A stretch of DNA of 64,000 bases from Noviherbaspirillum humi (GCF_900188095.1 NZ_FZOT01000011.1:1-64000); one strand, 5' to 3'. Counted from the first letter of the stretch, positions 8,464 to 20,943 are shown. A program made the numbers and translations. The notes: a model not told the origin generated them from the sequence alone.

Positions 8464-8484
8464 GCTTTCTTTTCTCGCCGGAAC

Positions 8485-11181
<2,697 letters not shown>

Positions 11182-11538
11182 AAGTGTCTCCTGAGTTAAA
11201 GGCATTCCCGATCGGATCTGAAGGACGGCGTCGGGGGAAATTTTGGACAAGGTTTCGCCAAGAGAGTGCGCGATGCAAAGATTCTAACAGCACTTTTTCA
11301 TTTTTCAAAATGCGGTATGCGTTTTCATATTGTGGAATTATGCCTTCGTTCAATTCGTCATGCCTGCGTTCGCGGGGCTTGCCTTGCGCTCATATCGCTC
11401 GCCCCAAATCATCGCTTCGGCTTCATTGACACCGGCCAAAAGCCGCGTCATGAACCGCTTTCGCGATCTTTGCCGCCGGCACTTTTCCCAAGCGAGGCGC
11501 TCTATCGAGTTTATTGCGCCTTTGCCAAAGGTCCAGCC

Positions 11539-12465
11539 ATGACGTTTCCCTGCCTGTATGGCTTATCCCTGTTCGCGCTCATCCGTGAATCCTTCAGCGA
11601 TTTCATGGAAGACGACATGACCACCTACGCTTCGGCGCTGGCGTATCAGGTGCTGTTTTCCATCTTTCCCTTCATCATCTTCCTCATCGCCCTGCTCGGC
11701 TTCCTGCACATGCCAGGCTTCTTCGACTGGTTGCGCCAGCAGGTGCAGATGCTGCTGCCGGGCCAGGCGCTGCCGCTGGTCAACAAGGTGATCGGCGAAC
11801 TGCAGAAGGAACAGAGCGGGCTGCTGTCGGTCGGCGTGCTGCTCGCGCTATGGTCCGCATCGGCCGGGGTGCGCGCCACCATCAATGCCCTCAATGTCGC
11901 CTACGACGTGCGCGAGCGCCGGCCGGCCTGGAAGCTGTATCCGCTTTCCATTTTTTACACCGTCGGCATCGCCGCCATGCTGGCGGCCGCCGCGGCGCTC
12001 ATGGTGGTCGGCCCGCAGGCGATGGAGTGGCTGGCCGGCTGGATCGGCCTCAAGGAGGAAGTGGTGATCGTCTGGGCGGTGCTGCGCTGGCCGGCGGCCA
12101 TGCTGCTGCTGATGATGGTGGTGGCGCTGGTGTATTACCTCGGTCCCAACCTGAAACAGCGCTTCCGGCTGCTCAGCCCGGGCGCGGTGCTGTCGGTGCT
12201 GGTGTGGATCGCCGCCTCGCTCGGCTTCGACTATTACGTGCGCAGCTTCGCCGACTACAGCGTCATGTACGGCAGCATCGGCACCATCATCATCCTGCTG
12301 CTGTATTTCTTCGTGTCGGCGGCCGTGCTGCTGTTCGGCGCCGAGGTGAATCATGTCATCGACCGCCACCAGCGGGAGATGCAGCAGGATGCCGGCCGTG
12401 CCGCGACCCACCCGGCCGGTTCAGCCAGCCGCCCCGGGGACACGCTCGGACACCCGGCGCGCTGA
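11539..12465 (+). CDS. YihY/UPF0761 family inner-membrane protein
   Basis: 308 residues with about six hydrophobic segments. The N-terminal signature TTYASALAYQVLFSIFPF and the later YSVMYGSIGTIIILLLYF are characteristic of YihY/BrkB-type proteins (formerly and wrongly called ribonuclease BN). The molecular function is unknown. The tail after residue 280 is Pro/Gly-rich and probably cytoplasmic. The ATG at 11539 gives the usual short N-terminus; no strong Shine-Dalgarno is visible. It is divergent from aceE with about 357 bp between the starts, which hold the aceE promoter region and nothing else I recognise. Confidence 0.85.
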   Translation: MTFPCLYGLSLFALIRESFSDFMEDDMTTYASALAYQVLFSIFPFIIFLIALLGFLHMPGFFDWLRQQVQMLLPGQALPLVNKVIGELQKEQSGLLSVGVLLALWSASAGVRATINALNVAYDVRERRPAWKLYPLSIFYTVGIAAMLAAAAALMVVGPQAMEWLAGWIGLKEEVVIVWAVLRWPAAMLLLMMVVALVYYLGPNLKQRFRLLSPGAVLSVLVWIAASLGFDYYVRSFADYSVMYGSIGTIIILLLYFFVSAAVLLFGAEVNHVIDRHQREMQQDAGRAATHPAGSASRPGDTLGHPAR

Positions 12466-12547
12466 CCCCGCGCTGGCCCCGGCGGCGCTGCCCCGCCGGG
12501 GGAGCCGCTTATAATGCGGTTTTTCCCGTCACTCTGAAGTCTTCGTC

Positions 12548-13393
12548 ATGTCCGCACAAATCATCAATGGCACCCTGCTGTCCCAACAACTCCGCGCCGA
12601 CGTCGCCCGGCGCGCCGCTACCCTCACCGAACGCGGCCGCCAGCCCGGCCTGGCGGTGGTGCTGGTCGGGGACAACCCGGCGTCCCAGGTCTATGTGCGC
12701 AACAAGGTCAAGGCATGCGAAGACAACGGCATCCACTCCGTCATGGAGAAGTACGATGCCGGCATGAGCGAGGCCGATCTGCTGGCGCGCATCGACGCCC
12801 TGAACAAAGACCCGAAGATCCACGGCATCCTGGTGCAGCTGCCGCTGCCGCCGCATATCGATGCCCACAAGGTGATCGAGGCCATTGCCGCGGAAAAGGA
12901 CGTGGACGGCTTCCATGTCAGCAATGCCGGCCTGCTGATGACCGGCCAGCCGCTGTTCCGCCCCTGCACCCCCTATGGCGTCATGAAGATGCTGGAATCC
13001 ATCGATTACCCGGTGCGCGGTGCGCATGCGGTGGTGGTCGGCGCTTCCAACATCGTCGGCAAGCCGCAGGCCATGCTGCTCTTGCAGGCCGGCGCCACCG
13101 TCACCATCTGCAACTCCAAGACCCGCGACCTCGGGCACCACACCCGCCAGGCCGACATCCTGGTGGTGGCCACCGGCAAGCGCAACATCGTCACCGCCGA
13201 CATGATCAAGCCGGGCGCCGCCGTCATCGACGTCGGCATGAACCGCGACGATGAAGGCAAGCTGTGCGGCGACGTCGACTTCGCCAACGCCAAGGAAGTC
13301 GCGGGCTACATCACCCCGGTGCCGGGCGGCGTCGGGCCCATGACCATTACCATGCTGCTGGTCAACACGATCGAAGCAGCGGAAAGAACCTGA
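12548..13393 (+). CDS. folD: Bifunctional methylenetetrahydrofolate dehydrogenase/cyclohydrolase
   Basis: 281 residues, the normal FolD length. The catalytic YVRNK motif holds Tyr49/Lys53, [10 protein letters not shown] and the substrate-loop [11 protein letters not shown] are intact, and the Rossmann motif [13 protein letters not shown] is followed by the C-terminal [12 protein letters not shown]. It interconverts 5,10-methylene-THF and 10-formyl-THF using NADP+. The short gap to prlC (5 bp) suggests co-transcription. Confidence 0.97.
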   Translation: MSAQIINGTLLSQQLRADVARRAATLTERGRQPGLAVVLVGDNPASQVYVRNKVKACEDNGIHSVMEKYDAGMSEADLLARIDALNKDPKIHGILVQLPLPPHIDAHKVIEAIAAEKDVDGFHVSNAGLLMTGQPLFRPCTPYGVMKMLESIDYPVRGAHAVVVGASNIVGKPQAMLLLQAGATVTICNSKTRDLGHHTRQADILVVATGKRNIVTADMIKPGAAVIDVGMNRDDEGKLCGDVDFANAKEVAGYITPVPGGVGPMTITMLLVNTIEAAERT

Positions 13394-13398
13394 CATCC

Positions 13399-15483
13399 AT
13401 GACAGCTGAACAGAACCCGCTTCTCGACTTTTCCGATCTGCCGCGCTTCGCCGACATCCGCCCGGCGCATGTGACGCCGGCGGTGGACAGCCTGCTCGCC
13501 AATGCGCGCACGGTGGTGGCCCGCCTCGAAGGCCCGCTGCCGCAGGTGACGTGGAATGATTTCGTCGCGCCGCTGGAGGATGCGACCGAGAAGCTGGGCC
13601 GGGCCTGGGGCATCGTCGGCCATCTGAACTCGGTGGCGGATACGCCGGAACTGCGCGCCGCCTACAACGAGAACCTGCCCAAGGTGACCGAGTTCTGGAC
13701 CTCGCTCGGCCAGAACCTGGCGCTGTTCCAGAAGTACAAGGCGCTCGCCGCCAGCCCGGAGTTCGGCGAACTGTCCACGCCGCGGCGCAAGATCGTCGAG
13801 AACGCGCTGCGCGACTTCCGCCTCGGCGGCGCCGAGCTGCCGGATGACAAGAAGCTGCGTTTCGCCCAGATCCAGGAAAGGCTGGCCGCGCTGTCGACGC
13901 GCTTCTCGGAGAACGTGCTCGACGCCACCAACGACTTCGCCCTCTACGTCGAGGACGAGGCCGACCTGTCCGGCCTGCCGGAAGACGCCAAGCATGCGGC
14001 CCGCGCCGCCGCCGAGCGCGACGGCAAGCCCGGCTTCAAGTTCACCCTGCACTTCCCGTCCTTCTTCCCGGTGCTGCAGTACTCCGACAAGCGCTCCCTG
14101 CGCGAAGCCCTGTACCGCGCCAACGTCACCAAGGCGTCGGAGCTGGGCGCCAGGCCGGAGTGGGACAACACCGCCAACATCGCCGAGATCCTTAAGCTGC
14201 GCAAGGAAGAGGCGCAGCTGCTTGGCTTCGGCAACTACGCCGAAGTCTCGCTCGTGCCGAAGATGGCGGAAACACCGCAGCAGGTGATTGCCTTCCTGGA
14301 AGACCTGGCGCGCCGCGCCCGTCCCTTCGCCGAGAACGACCTCGCCGAGTTGCGCGCCTTTGCCGCCAAGCACCTCGGCCTGGACCAGCTGGAAGCCTGG
14401 GACGTTGCCTATGCGTCGGAAAAGCTGCGCCAGGAGCGCTACGCCTTCTCAGAGCAGGAAGTGAAGCAGTATTTCCAGGAGCCGAAAGTCGTCGACGGCC
14501 TGTTCCGCGTGATACAGAGCCTGTTCGCGGTGCACATCAAGCCGGATGCGGCGGCGACCTGGCATCCGGACGTGAAATTCTTCCGCATCGAGAAGAACGG
14601 CCAGCTGGTCGGCCAGTTCTACCTCGACCTCTACGCCCGCAGCGGCAAGCGCGGCGGCGCCTGGATGGACGATGCCCGCGGCCGCCGCGCCGGCCAGGAT
14701 GCCGTGCAGACGCCGGTGGCCTACCTGACCTGCAACTTCTCCGAGCCGGTGACCGTCGATGGCAAGAAGCGCCCGGCGCTGTTCTCGCATGACGAGGTCA
14801 CCACCCTGTTCCACGAGTTCGGCCACGGCCTGCACCACATGCTGACCCAGATCGACGACCTCGGCGTGGCCGGCATCGCCGGCGTGGAGTGGGATGCGGT
14901 CGAGCTGCCTTCGCAGTTCATGGAAAACTTCTGCTGGGAATGGGACGTGGTGCAGCACATGACTGCCCATGTCGAGACCGGCGAGCCGCTCCCGCGCGCG
15001 CTGTTCGACAAGATGATCGCGGCGAAGAATTTCCAGTCCGGCCTGCAGACCCTGCGCCAGGTGGAATTCGCGCTGTTCGACATGCACCTGCATTACGACT
15101 TCGACCCGAACGGCAGCAGGACCGCCCAGGATGTGCTGAACGAAGTGCGGCACAAGGCCGCGGTGATGATCCCGCCGCCCTTCAACCGCTTCCAGAATTC
15201 CTTCAGCCACATCTTCTCCGGCGGCTACGCGGCGGGCTACTACAGCTACAAGTGGGCCGAAGTGTTGTCGGCCGACGCCTACAGCGCCTTCGAGGAAGCC
15301 GCCCGCTCCACCGGTAACGTGCTGTGCAGCGAAACCGGCATGCGCTTCCACCGCGAGATCCTCGGCATGGGCGGTTCCCGCTCGGCGCTGGAATCGTTCA
15401 AGGCCTTCCGCGGCCGCGAGCCGAGCATCGACGCCCTGCTGCGCCACAACGGCATGGTGCCGGACGGCGCCGGCGCCCCGTGA
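13399..15483 (+). CDS. prlC: Oligopeptidase A (M3 family zinc metallopeptidase)
   Basis: 694 residues. The thimet-oligopeptidase zinc motif HEFGH lies at about 472-476 in TLFHEFGHGLHH, and the downstream glutamate ligand region is ELPSQFMENF. The C-terminal substrate-binding FSGGYAAGYYSYKWAEVLS is typical of M3A peptidases. It is a cytosolic enzyme that degrades short peptides, including cleaved signal peptides in E. coli. The start at 13399 is used because it follows the folD stop by 5 bp and gives the standard N-terminus. The stop overlaps the next start (TGATG). Confidence 0.95.
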   Translation: MTAEQNPLLDFSDLPRFADIRPAHVTPAVDSLLANARTVVARLEGPLPQVTWNDFVAPLEDATEKLGRAWGIVGHLNSVADTPELRAAYNENLPKVTEFWTSLGQNLALFQKYKALAASPEFGELSTPRRKIVENALRDFRLGGAELPDDKKLRFAQIQERLAALSTRFSENVLDATNDFALYVEDEADLSGLPEDAKHAARAAAERDGKPGFKFTLHFPSFFPVLQYSDKRSLREALYRANVTKASELGARPEWDNTANIAEILKLRKEEAQLLGFGNYAEVSLVPKMAETPQQVIAFLEDLARRARPFAENDLAELRAFAAKHLGLDQLEAWDVAYASEKLRQERYAFSEQEVKQYFQEPKVVDGLFRVIQSLFAVHIKPDAAATWHPDVKFFRIEKNGQLVGQFYLDLYARSGKRGGAWMDDARGRRAGQDAVQTPVAYLTCNFSEPVTVDGKKRPALFSHDEVTTLFHEFGHGLHHMLTQIDDLGVAGIAGVEWDAVELPSQFMENFCWEWDVVQHMTAHVETGEPLPRALFDKMIAAKNFQSGLQTLRQVEFALFDMHLHYDFDPNGSRTAQDVLNEVRHKAAVMIPPPFNRFQNSFSHIFSGGYAAGYYSYKWAEVLSADAYSAFEEAARSTGNVLCSETGMRFHREILGMGGSRSALESFKAFRGREPSIDALLRHNGMVPDGAGAP

Positions 15484-16112
15484 TGCGCGCCGCCCTGCTC
15501 CTTGTCGGCCTCTGCGCCGGCGCCAACGGCGCCATCGGCGCGGAGATCTACAAATGGGTCGGTCCCGACGGCAAGGTCACGTACTCCGACACGCCGCCGC
15601 CGGCAAGCGCCCGCCGCGCCGAGCCGAAAACCTCGGGCGGCGCCGCCGCGGCCGCGCCGCAGCTGCCTTATGCGCTGGCCCGGGCAGCGGAAGCGGCGCC
15701 GGTCACGCTCTACGCCGGCGCCGACTGCGCGCCCTGCGACAGCGGCCGCACGCTGCTCAAGCAGCGCGGCATCCCCTTCACCGAAAAGACGGTCAATAGC
15801 GACGACGACATCACCCGCTTCCACCAGGTCAATCCCGGCGGCGACCTGCCGCTGCTGACGGTGGGCCGCAACCAGCAGCGCGGCTTTGAAGCATCGGCCT
15901 GGCAGACGGCGCTGACGGCGGCCGGCTATCCGGAGAAATCGCAGCTGCCGGCTTCCTGGCGCCATGCCGCCGAGCCGCTGGCGCCGCCGAAGGCGGCCAA
16001 GGCGGAAGCGCCGCGCGTCGAAGCGCCTGCCGAGCCGGCGTTCAAGCCTGCCGCACCTGCCGCACCATCGGCGGGACCGGCGCGCGACGCGCCGCCGGGC
16101 TTCAGGTTTTGA
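15483..16112 (+). CDS. Exported DUF4124/glutaredoxin-like two-domain protein
   Basis: 209 residues. An N-terminal secretion signal (about 1-20, Leu/Ala/Gly-rich with Ala-Glu at the cut) is followed by a DUF4124 domain (EIYKWVGPDGKVTYSDTPP). An Ala/Pro linker leads to a glutaredoxin-like domain (about 75-155) with CAPC in YAGADCAPCDSG and a later GGDLPLLTVG in place of the usual TVP loop. The C-terminus is low-complexity Ala/Pro. It is probably a periplasmic thiol-disulfide protein; partners are unknown. It overlaps the prlC stop by one base, so it is translationally coupled to it. Confidence 0.8.
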   Translation: MRAALLLVGLCAGANGAIGAEIYKWVGPDGKVTYSDTPPPASARRAEPKTSGGAAAAAPQLPYALARAAEAAPVTLYAGADCAPCDSGRTLLKQRGIPFTEKTVNSDDDITRFHQVNPGGDLPLLTVGRNQQRGFEASAWQTALTAAGYPEKSQLPASWRHAAEPLAPPKAAKAEAPRVEAPAEPAFKPAAPAAPSAGPARDAPPGFRF

Positions 16113-16167
16113 CCCGCGGGCGGCCTGCGATTAGCATACGGGTGTTTTGATTTCCGCCGCCCCGCCC

Positions 16168-16593
16168 ATGACCCGAATCGATTTCCACAGCAACGTGCCG
16201 GACAAGCTGCTCTATGCCTGCCGGCTGGTGCGCAAGGCCCGCGGCGCCAATTTCCAGGTGGTAGTGCTGGCGCAGGATGCGCCGATGCTGAACCGGTTCG
16301 ACGAACTGCTCTGGACCTTCTCCGACCTGGATTTCCTGCCCCATGCGCAGTCGCATGAACCGCATGCCGCGATGACGCCGATCATCCTCACCGCCGATGA
16401 CGAGGCCGAACTGCCGCATCGCCAGATCCTGGTCAACCTCTCCGACCGTACGCCGGCCGCCTTCGCCAGCTTCGAGCGCATGTTCGAGATCGTCTCCAGT
16501 GAAGAAAACGACCGCGCCCTCGGCCGCGAGCGCTATCGCTACTACAAGGACCGCGGCTATCCGCTCACCCACTTCATCGCCGAGCAATCATGA
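16168..16593 (+). CDS. holC: DNA polymerase III chi subunit
   Basis: 141 residues. The N-terminus MTRIDFHSNVPDKLLYACRL and the middle LWTFSDLDFLPH are recognisable chi signatures. Chi with psi links the clamp loader to SSB. The gene is usually beside pepA; here it follows prlC and the DUF4124 gene and overlaps the next gene by 4 bp (ATGA). Confidence 0.93.
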   Translation: MTRIDFHSNVPDKLLYACRLVRKARGANFQVVVLAQDAPMLNRFDELLWTFSDLDFLPHAQSHEPHAAMTPIILTADDEAELPHRQILVNLSDRTPAAFASFERMFEIVSSEENDRALGRERYRYYKDRGYPLTHFIAEQS

Positions 16594-17006
16594 ACGCCTC
16601 CACTTCCGACGGCGGCATCCCGCTGCTGACCGAGGTCATCGCCAAGTCCGATCCCGAGCCGGAAACGGCGCCGGCGCAAGCGCCCGCCCCTGCACCCGAG
16701 GCGGCGCCCGCTGCGCCGGAGCCAATCGCCGTGCTGGAACAGCGCGCCAGCGACGAATGGAGCGAGGAGAGGTGGACGCGCCTTGAGGACGACCTGCGCG
16801 AACGCGTCCTGCAGCAGGTGCTCGGCCGCATCGATTTCGTGCTGGAACAGCGTGTGCGCGACAGCCTGGCCGACGTGCTGCAGCTGGCGGTGTCCAACCT
16901 GGCGAACGACATACGCGATGGCCTGCACCAGACGATGCGGGAAGTCGTGACCCGCGCCGTATCGCAGGAAATCACGAAAATACAGGCTTTGAAAAAACAA
17001 AAATAA
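16590..17006 (+). CDS. Conserved small protein downstream of holC, function unknown
   Basis: 138 residues. The first 45 or so are Pro/Ala-rich and disordered; residues about 50-135 are charged and strongly helical (RLEDDLRERVLQQVLGRID, then VRDSLADVLQLAVSNLANDI), with a Lys-rich end. No catalytic motif or membrane segment is visible. Overlap with holC by 4 bp implies translational coupling, and similar proteins follow holC in other betaproteobacteria. A replication-linked accessory role is possible but not shown. Confidence 0.65.
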   Translation: MNASTSDGGIPLLTEVIAKSDPEPETAPAQAPAPAPEAAPAAPEPIAVLEQRASDEWSEERWTRLEDDLRERVLQQVLGRIDFVLEQRVRDSLADVLQLAVSNLANDIRDGLHQTMREVVTRAVSQEITKIQALKKQK

Positions 17007-17138
17007 AGGCTAAAAACTTCGATTCATAAACAGCGCAGGCGCCGAGGTGTATAAAAATAAAAATTTTTGGCTTGCAATTGAACACCAAGGAAACCGATAA
17101 CTTTTTACAATGTCGCTATCTGATTATGGAGGTGGCGC

Positions 17139-18455
17139 ATGAAGGTTATCGTACTGGGAGCAGGCATCATCGGAACCGCTTCGGCCTGGTTCCTGAACAA
17201 ATCCGGCCATGAGGTAACCGTCATCGAGCGCCAGCCTGGGGCCGCCCAGGAGACCAGCTTCGCCAACGGCTGCCAGATTTCCGTCTCCCATGCCGAGCCC
17301 TGGGCCAATCCGAGCGCGCCGATGAAGGTGTTGAAGTGGCTGGGCAAGGAAGATGCGCCGCTGCTCTACCGCTTCCGCCCGGAATGGCTGCAATGGCGCT
17401 GGGGCCTGAATTTCCTGCGCGAATGCACGCCTTCCCGCACTGCCGAAAACATCCGCCAGATCGTCGCCATTGCCGAATACAGCCGCCAGACCCTGCAGGC
17501 GGTGCGCGCCGATGCCGGCATCGAGTACGACCACCTGACGCGCGGCATCCTCCACTTCTATACGGACAAGGAAGAATTCGACGCCTCGCTGCCGGCGGCG
17601 AAGCTGATGCGCGATCTCGGCTGCCCGCGCGAGAGCATCGATGCCGACGCGGTGGTGCGCATCGAACCGGCGCTGGCGCGGGTGCGCGACAAGATCGTCG
17701 GCGGCGACTTCACCGCCACTGACGAATCCGGCGACGTCTACAAGTTCACCAGCGGCCTGGCGCGCAAGGCCGAGGAAGCCGGCGTCGATTTCCGCTTCAA
17801 CACCACCGTCACCCGCCTGATCACCGAAGGCAGCGGCAGCGCCGTACGGGTCACCGGCGTGGAAGTGATCGATGCCGACGGCCGGCACCGGGTGCTGCAT
17901 GCCGACGCCTTCGTCATGGCCATGGGCAGCTTCTCGGTGCCGCTGCTCAAGCCGCTCGGCATCGACCTGATGATCTATCCCGGCAAGGGCTACTCCGCCA
18001 CCTACACCGTCACCAATCCCGACGCCGCGCCCACCGTTTCGCTCACCGACGACGGCTACAAGCTGGTGGTCTCGCGCCTCGGCGACCGCCTGCGGGTGGC
18101 CGGCACCTGCGAGCTGAACGGCTATACCCGGGAGCTCAACACCACCCGCTGCGACGCCATCACCCGCCGCACGCGCGAACTGTTCCCCGACGCCTGCGAC
18201 TACGACAATCCGGTGTACTGGACCGGCCTGCGGCCGCTGACGCCGTCGAACGTTCCTTACATCGGCAAGAGCCGCATCGCCAACCTGTTCCTCAACACCG
18301 GCCATGGCACCCTGGGCTGGACCATGGGCTGCGGCTCCGGCCGCGCCATCGCCGACATCGTCTCCGGTCGCCAGCCGGAAGTGGACTTCGCCTTCACCGG
18401 CATGCCGCGCCGCCGCCCGGCGCCGCTGCTGCCGTCGCAGCCGGCACGCGCCTGA
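17139..18455 (+). CDS. dadA: D-amino acid dehydrogenase small subunit
   Basis: 438 residues, the usual DadA size. FAD motif VLGAGIIGTASAWFL at the N-terminus; GCQISVSHAEPWANP is the family signature, and the C-terminal NLFLNTGHGTLGWTMGCGSG closes the FAD site. It oxidatively deaminates D-amino acids (mainly D-alanine) and passes electrons to the respiratory chain at the membrane. GGAGGTGG precedes the ATG by a few bases, a strong ribosome-binding site. The preceding 130 bp is A/T-rich and is the likely promoter. It is convergent with an Lrp-family gene that may be its regulator. Confidence 0.93.
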   Translation: MKVIVLGAGIIGTASAWFLNKSGHEVTVIERQPGAAQETSFANGCQISVSHAEPWANPSAPMKVLKWLGKEDAPLLYRFRPEWLQWRWGLNFLRECTPSRTAENIRQIVAIAEYSRQTLQAVRADAGIEYDHLTRGILHFYTDKEEFDASLPAAKLMRDLGCPRESIDADAVVRIEPALARVRDKIVGGDFTATDESGDVYKFTSGLARKAEEAGVDFRFNTTVTRLITEGSGSAVRVTGVEVIDADGRHRVLHADAFVMAMGSFSVPLLKPLGIDLMIYPGKGYSATYTVTNPDAAPTVSLTDDGYKLVVSRLGDRLRVAGTCELNGYTRELNTTRCDAITRRTRELFPDACDYDNPVYWTGLRPLTPSNVPYIGKSRIANLFLNTGHGTLGWTMGCGSGRAIADIVSGRQPEVDFAFTGMPRRRPAPLLPSQPARA

Positions 18456-18493
18456 TCGAACTGGCCAAACAACATCGGCCGCTCACAAAAACA

Positions 18494-18540
18494 AATGCGC
18501 ACCGCAGGGATGCTGTCATCCCCCGGTGCGCATTTTCGTT
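18494..18540. terminator. Bidirectional terminator between dadA and the Lrp-family gene
   Basis: AATGCGCACCG at 18494-18504 pairs with CGGTGCGCATT at 18524-18534; an inner GGGATG/CATCCC stem extends it. ATTTTCGTT follows on the plus strand and TTTGTTTTTG on the minus strand, so it can serve both convergent genes. Confidence 0.8.
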
Positions 18541-18555
18541 ATAGGAATCTGAAGC

Positions 18556-19065
18556 TCAACGCGGCAGGCGCACCGTCACCTCCGCCGCCTTTTCATCGAA
18601 CGCAATGCGGGTGGAAAACTTCGCCCGCTTCATCGGAAAGCGAGACTGGAAGTGGCGCACATTGCCGGACCCCGAGATCACGCGGCGCACGAACTGGTAG
18701 TAGGCATCCATGTCGATCACATGCACCGCCAGGAAATAGTCGAAGTCTCCCGACACGAAATAGCACTGCATCACCTCCGGCTCCTTGGCCATGCGCGCCT
18801 CGAACTCCTGCATGTGTTCATCCGACTGGTTGGACAGCGACACCTCCAGAAACGCCAGCATGCCGTAGCCCAGCGCGAAGGGATCGACCATGGCCACATC
18901 GGCGCTGATGATGCCGGCCTCGCGCAGCTCCCGGATGCGGCGCAGGCAGGTCGGCTGGGAGATGTGCAGCTTCTCCGCCAGCACGCGGGTGGGCGTTTGG
19001 TTATCCTTTTGCAGCAGGTTCAGCAGCTTGCGGTCGACCTTGTCGAGTACGTGAGTTTTAGGCAT
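18556..19065 (-). CDS. Lrp/AsnC-family transcriptional regulator
   Basis: 169 residues. N-terminal winged HTH (about 8-58, with NQTPTRVLAEKLHISQPTCLRRI), then a RAM/AsnC ligand-binding domain (YFVSGDFDYFLAVHV). It is convergent with dadA and divergent from the Liv-type binding protein (about 171 bp between starts), so it plausibly controls one or both in response to amino acids. DadR and BkdR are regulators of this family that lie beside amino-acid catabolic genes; which one it matches cannot be told here. Confidence 0.88.
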   Translation of the reverse strand: MPKTHVLDKVDRKLLNLLQKDNQTPTRVLAEKLHISQPTCLRRIRELREAGIISADVAMVDPFALGYGMLAFLEVSLSNQSDEHMQEFEARMAKEPEVMQCYFVSGDFDYFLAVHVIDMDAYYQFVRRVISGSGNVRHFQSRFPMKRAKFSTRIAFDEKAAEVTVRLPR

Positions 19066-19236
19066 GTGGCGTCAGAAGATTCATCAAGCGATCCGCGCAA
19101 AATTGCTTTGCGAAAGGTTGCGGATGTTGTACCGTGTTGCTTGTTTTGAAACCGCAATCCGCGCGTTGTCCGGCCTGCGGGACCGGTTAGGAGTGTTGCA
19201 GCAACTTTGTCTTTTTTCAATCCCAAGGAGGACGTT

Positions 19237-20385
19237 ATGCAGATCACGACAAAAATCATTCCGCTGGCGGGCGCCGTCGCCTTCGCCATGGCGGGCACTG
19301 CCTGGGCCCAGGAGACCGTGGTGAAGATCGGCCATGTCGCGCCGATTTCCGGCCCCATCGCCCACCTCGGCAAGGACAATGAGAACGGCGCGCGCATGGC
19401 CATCGATGAGCTCAACAGCAAGGGCGTGACCATCGGCGGCAAGAAGGTGAAGTTCGAGCTGCTGGCGGAGGACGACGCTTCCGATCCGAAGCAGGGCACC
19501 GCCGCCGCGCAGAAGCTGGTCGATGCCAAGGTCAACGGCGTGATCGGCCACCTGAACTCCGGCACCACCATCCCCGCCTCCAAGATCTACCATGACGCCG
19601 GCATCCCGCAGATCTCGCCGTCGGCCACCAATCCGAAATACACCCAGCAAGGCTTCAAGACCGCCTTCCGCGTGGTGGCCAACGACGGCCAGCTCGGCGG
19701 CACGCTCGGCCGCTATGCGGCCGACCAGCTGAAGGCGAAGAAGGTCGCGGTGATCGACGACCGCACCGCCTACGGCCAGGGCGTGGCGGATGAGTTCACC
19801 AAGGGCGCCAAGGCCAAGGGCGTGCAGATCGTGGCCCAGCAGTACACCAATGACAAGGCCACCGACTTCAACGCCATCCTTACCAACATCAAGTCCAAGA
19901 ATCCGGATGTCGTCTTCTTCGGCGGGATGGATGCGGTGGCCGGCCCGATGCTGCGCCAGATGAAGCAGCTTGGCATCAACGCCAAGTTCATGGGCGGCGA
20001 CGGCATCTGCACCGAAGGCCTGGCCAAGCTGGCCGGCGATGCCATCGGCGGCGAGGGCAACGTGGTCTGCGCCGAGGCCGGCGGCGTGGTGGAAGCGCAG
20101 AAGAAAGGCATGGACGACTTCCGCGCCGCCTACAAGAAGAAATTCAATGGCGACGTGCAGCTCTATGCACCGTATGTCTATGACGCGGTGATGGTAATGG
20201 CGGAAGCGATGAAGAAGGCCAATTCCGCCGACCCGGCGAAATACCTGCCCGAGCTCGCCAAGATCAGCTACACCGGCGTAACCGGCCCGATCACCTTCGA
20301 CAGCAAGGGCGATATCAAGAACGGCACGCTGACGCTGTACACCTACAAGGGCGGCAAGCGCGAGCAGATCGCCGTCGTCAAGTAA
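19237..20385 (+). CDS. Branched-chain amino acid ABC transporter, periplasmic binding protein
   Basis: 382 residues. A clear Sec signal peptide (about 1-24, AGTAWA followed by QETV) precedes a Leu/Ile/Val-binding type I periplasmic fold beginning VVKIGHVAPISGP. Markers include ISPSATNPKYT and FFGGMDAVAGPMLRQ. It delivers branched-chain amino acids to a LivHMGF permease, which is not in this window. CAAGGAGGACGTT before the ATG at 19237 is a strong ribosome-binding site. A terminator follows directly, so the gene is monocistronic, as in many betaproteobacteria. Confidence 0.92.
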   Translation: MQITTKIIPLAGAVAFAMAGTAWAQETVVKIGHVAPISGPIAHLGKDNENGARMAIDELNSKGVTIGGKKVKFELLAEDDASDPKQGTAAAQKLVDAKVNGVIGHLNSGTTIPASKIYHDAGIPQISPSATNPKYTQQGFKTAFRVVANDGQLGGTLGRYAADQLKAKKVAVIDDRTAYGQGVADEFTKGAKAKGVQIVAQQYTNDKATDFNAILTNIKSKNPDVVFFGGMDAVAGPMLRQMKQLGINAKFMGGDGICTEGLAKLAGDAIGGEGNVVCAEAGGVVEAQKKGMDDFRAAYKKKFNGDVQLYAPYVYDAVMVMAEAMKKANSADPAKYLPELAKISYTGVTGPITFDSKGDIKNGTLTLYTYKGGKREQIAVVK

Positions 20386-20415
20386 GCGTCCCCTCGCGAG
20401 GGTCTTCCCGCCCCG

Positions 20416-20436
20416 GCCCCGTGCCGGGGCTTTTCA
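20416..20436 (+). terminator. Intrinsic terminator after the Liv-type binding protein
   Basis: GCCCCG-TGC-CGGGGC stem-loop followed by TTTTCATTT, 30 bp past the stop codon. Confidence 0.8.
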
Positions 20437-20570
20437 TTTGTGCGCGCGGAAAAGGCGCATAAGGGAGCAGGCGCTTCCGGCAGCGAGAGAATACCGGCGC
20501 CATGCCCGATGCAGGCGCAGGCCCGCCTGAATTCATGAACCGGCAGCGTTCATCGGCGCCGACGCGCATG

Positions 20571-20594
20571 AAAAAAGCGCCCTTGCGGGCGCTT
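20571..20594 (-). terminator. Intrinsic terminator after cytochrome c gene
   Basis: On the minus strand AAGCGCCC-GCAA-GGGCGCTT is followed by a run of T residues (AAAAAA on the plus strand at 20571-20576), about 40 bp past the cytochrome stop. Confidence 0.8.
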
Positions 20595-20634
20595 CATCGA
20601 CTGCCCGCCGTCAAGAAAGACGGCGCGGGCGAAA

Positions 20635-20943
20635 TCACTTTTGGGACAGGATCCACTTCACCAGGGTGTGGGCTTCGGCTTCGCTGACCTGCGCATTGGC
20701 CGGCATCGGCACCGGACCCCACACGCCGCTGCCGCCCTTGATGACTTTCTGCACCAGCTTGGCTTCGGCATCCTGCTGGCCGGCGTATTTGGCGGCGACA
20801 TCCTTGAAGGCCGGACCCACCACCTTGTTTTGCACGGAGTGGCACGCCATGCAGTTCTTGGATTTGGCCAGATCGGCATTCGCCATCGCAGCATTGGAAG
20901 CAAGCAGACCCATCGCGAGGCACAGCAACAACGAACGTTTCAT
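20635..20943 (-). CDS. Class I cytochrome c (c551/c552-like), periplasmic
   Basis: 102 residues with a Sec signal peptide (about 1-22, ending NAAMANA). The single haem motif CMACH is at 31-35 and the axial Met80 sits in GPVPMPAN, the pattern of small c551/c552 electron carriers. It probably shuttles electrons to a terminal oxidase or peroxidase. It is a single-gene unit with its own terminator. Confidence 0.92.
   Translation of the reverse strand: MKRSLLLCLAMGLLASNAAMANADLAKSKNCMACHSVQNKVVGPAFKDVAAKYAGQQDAEAKLVQKVIKGGSGVWGPVPMPANAQVSEAEAHTLVKWILSQK

Noticed and set aside
8444-8476. Terminator on the plus strand between aceE and aceF
   Set aside because: The hairpin plus CTTTCTTTTC resembles a terminator only in the plus direction, where no gene reads into it.
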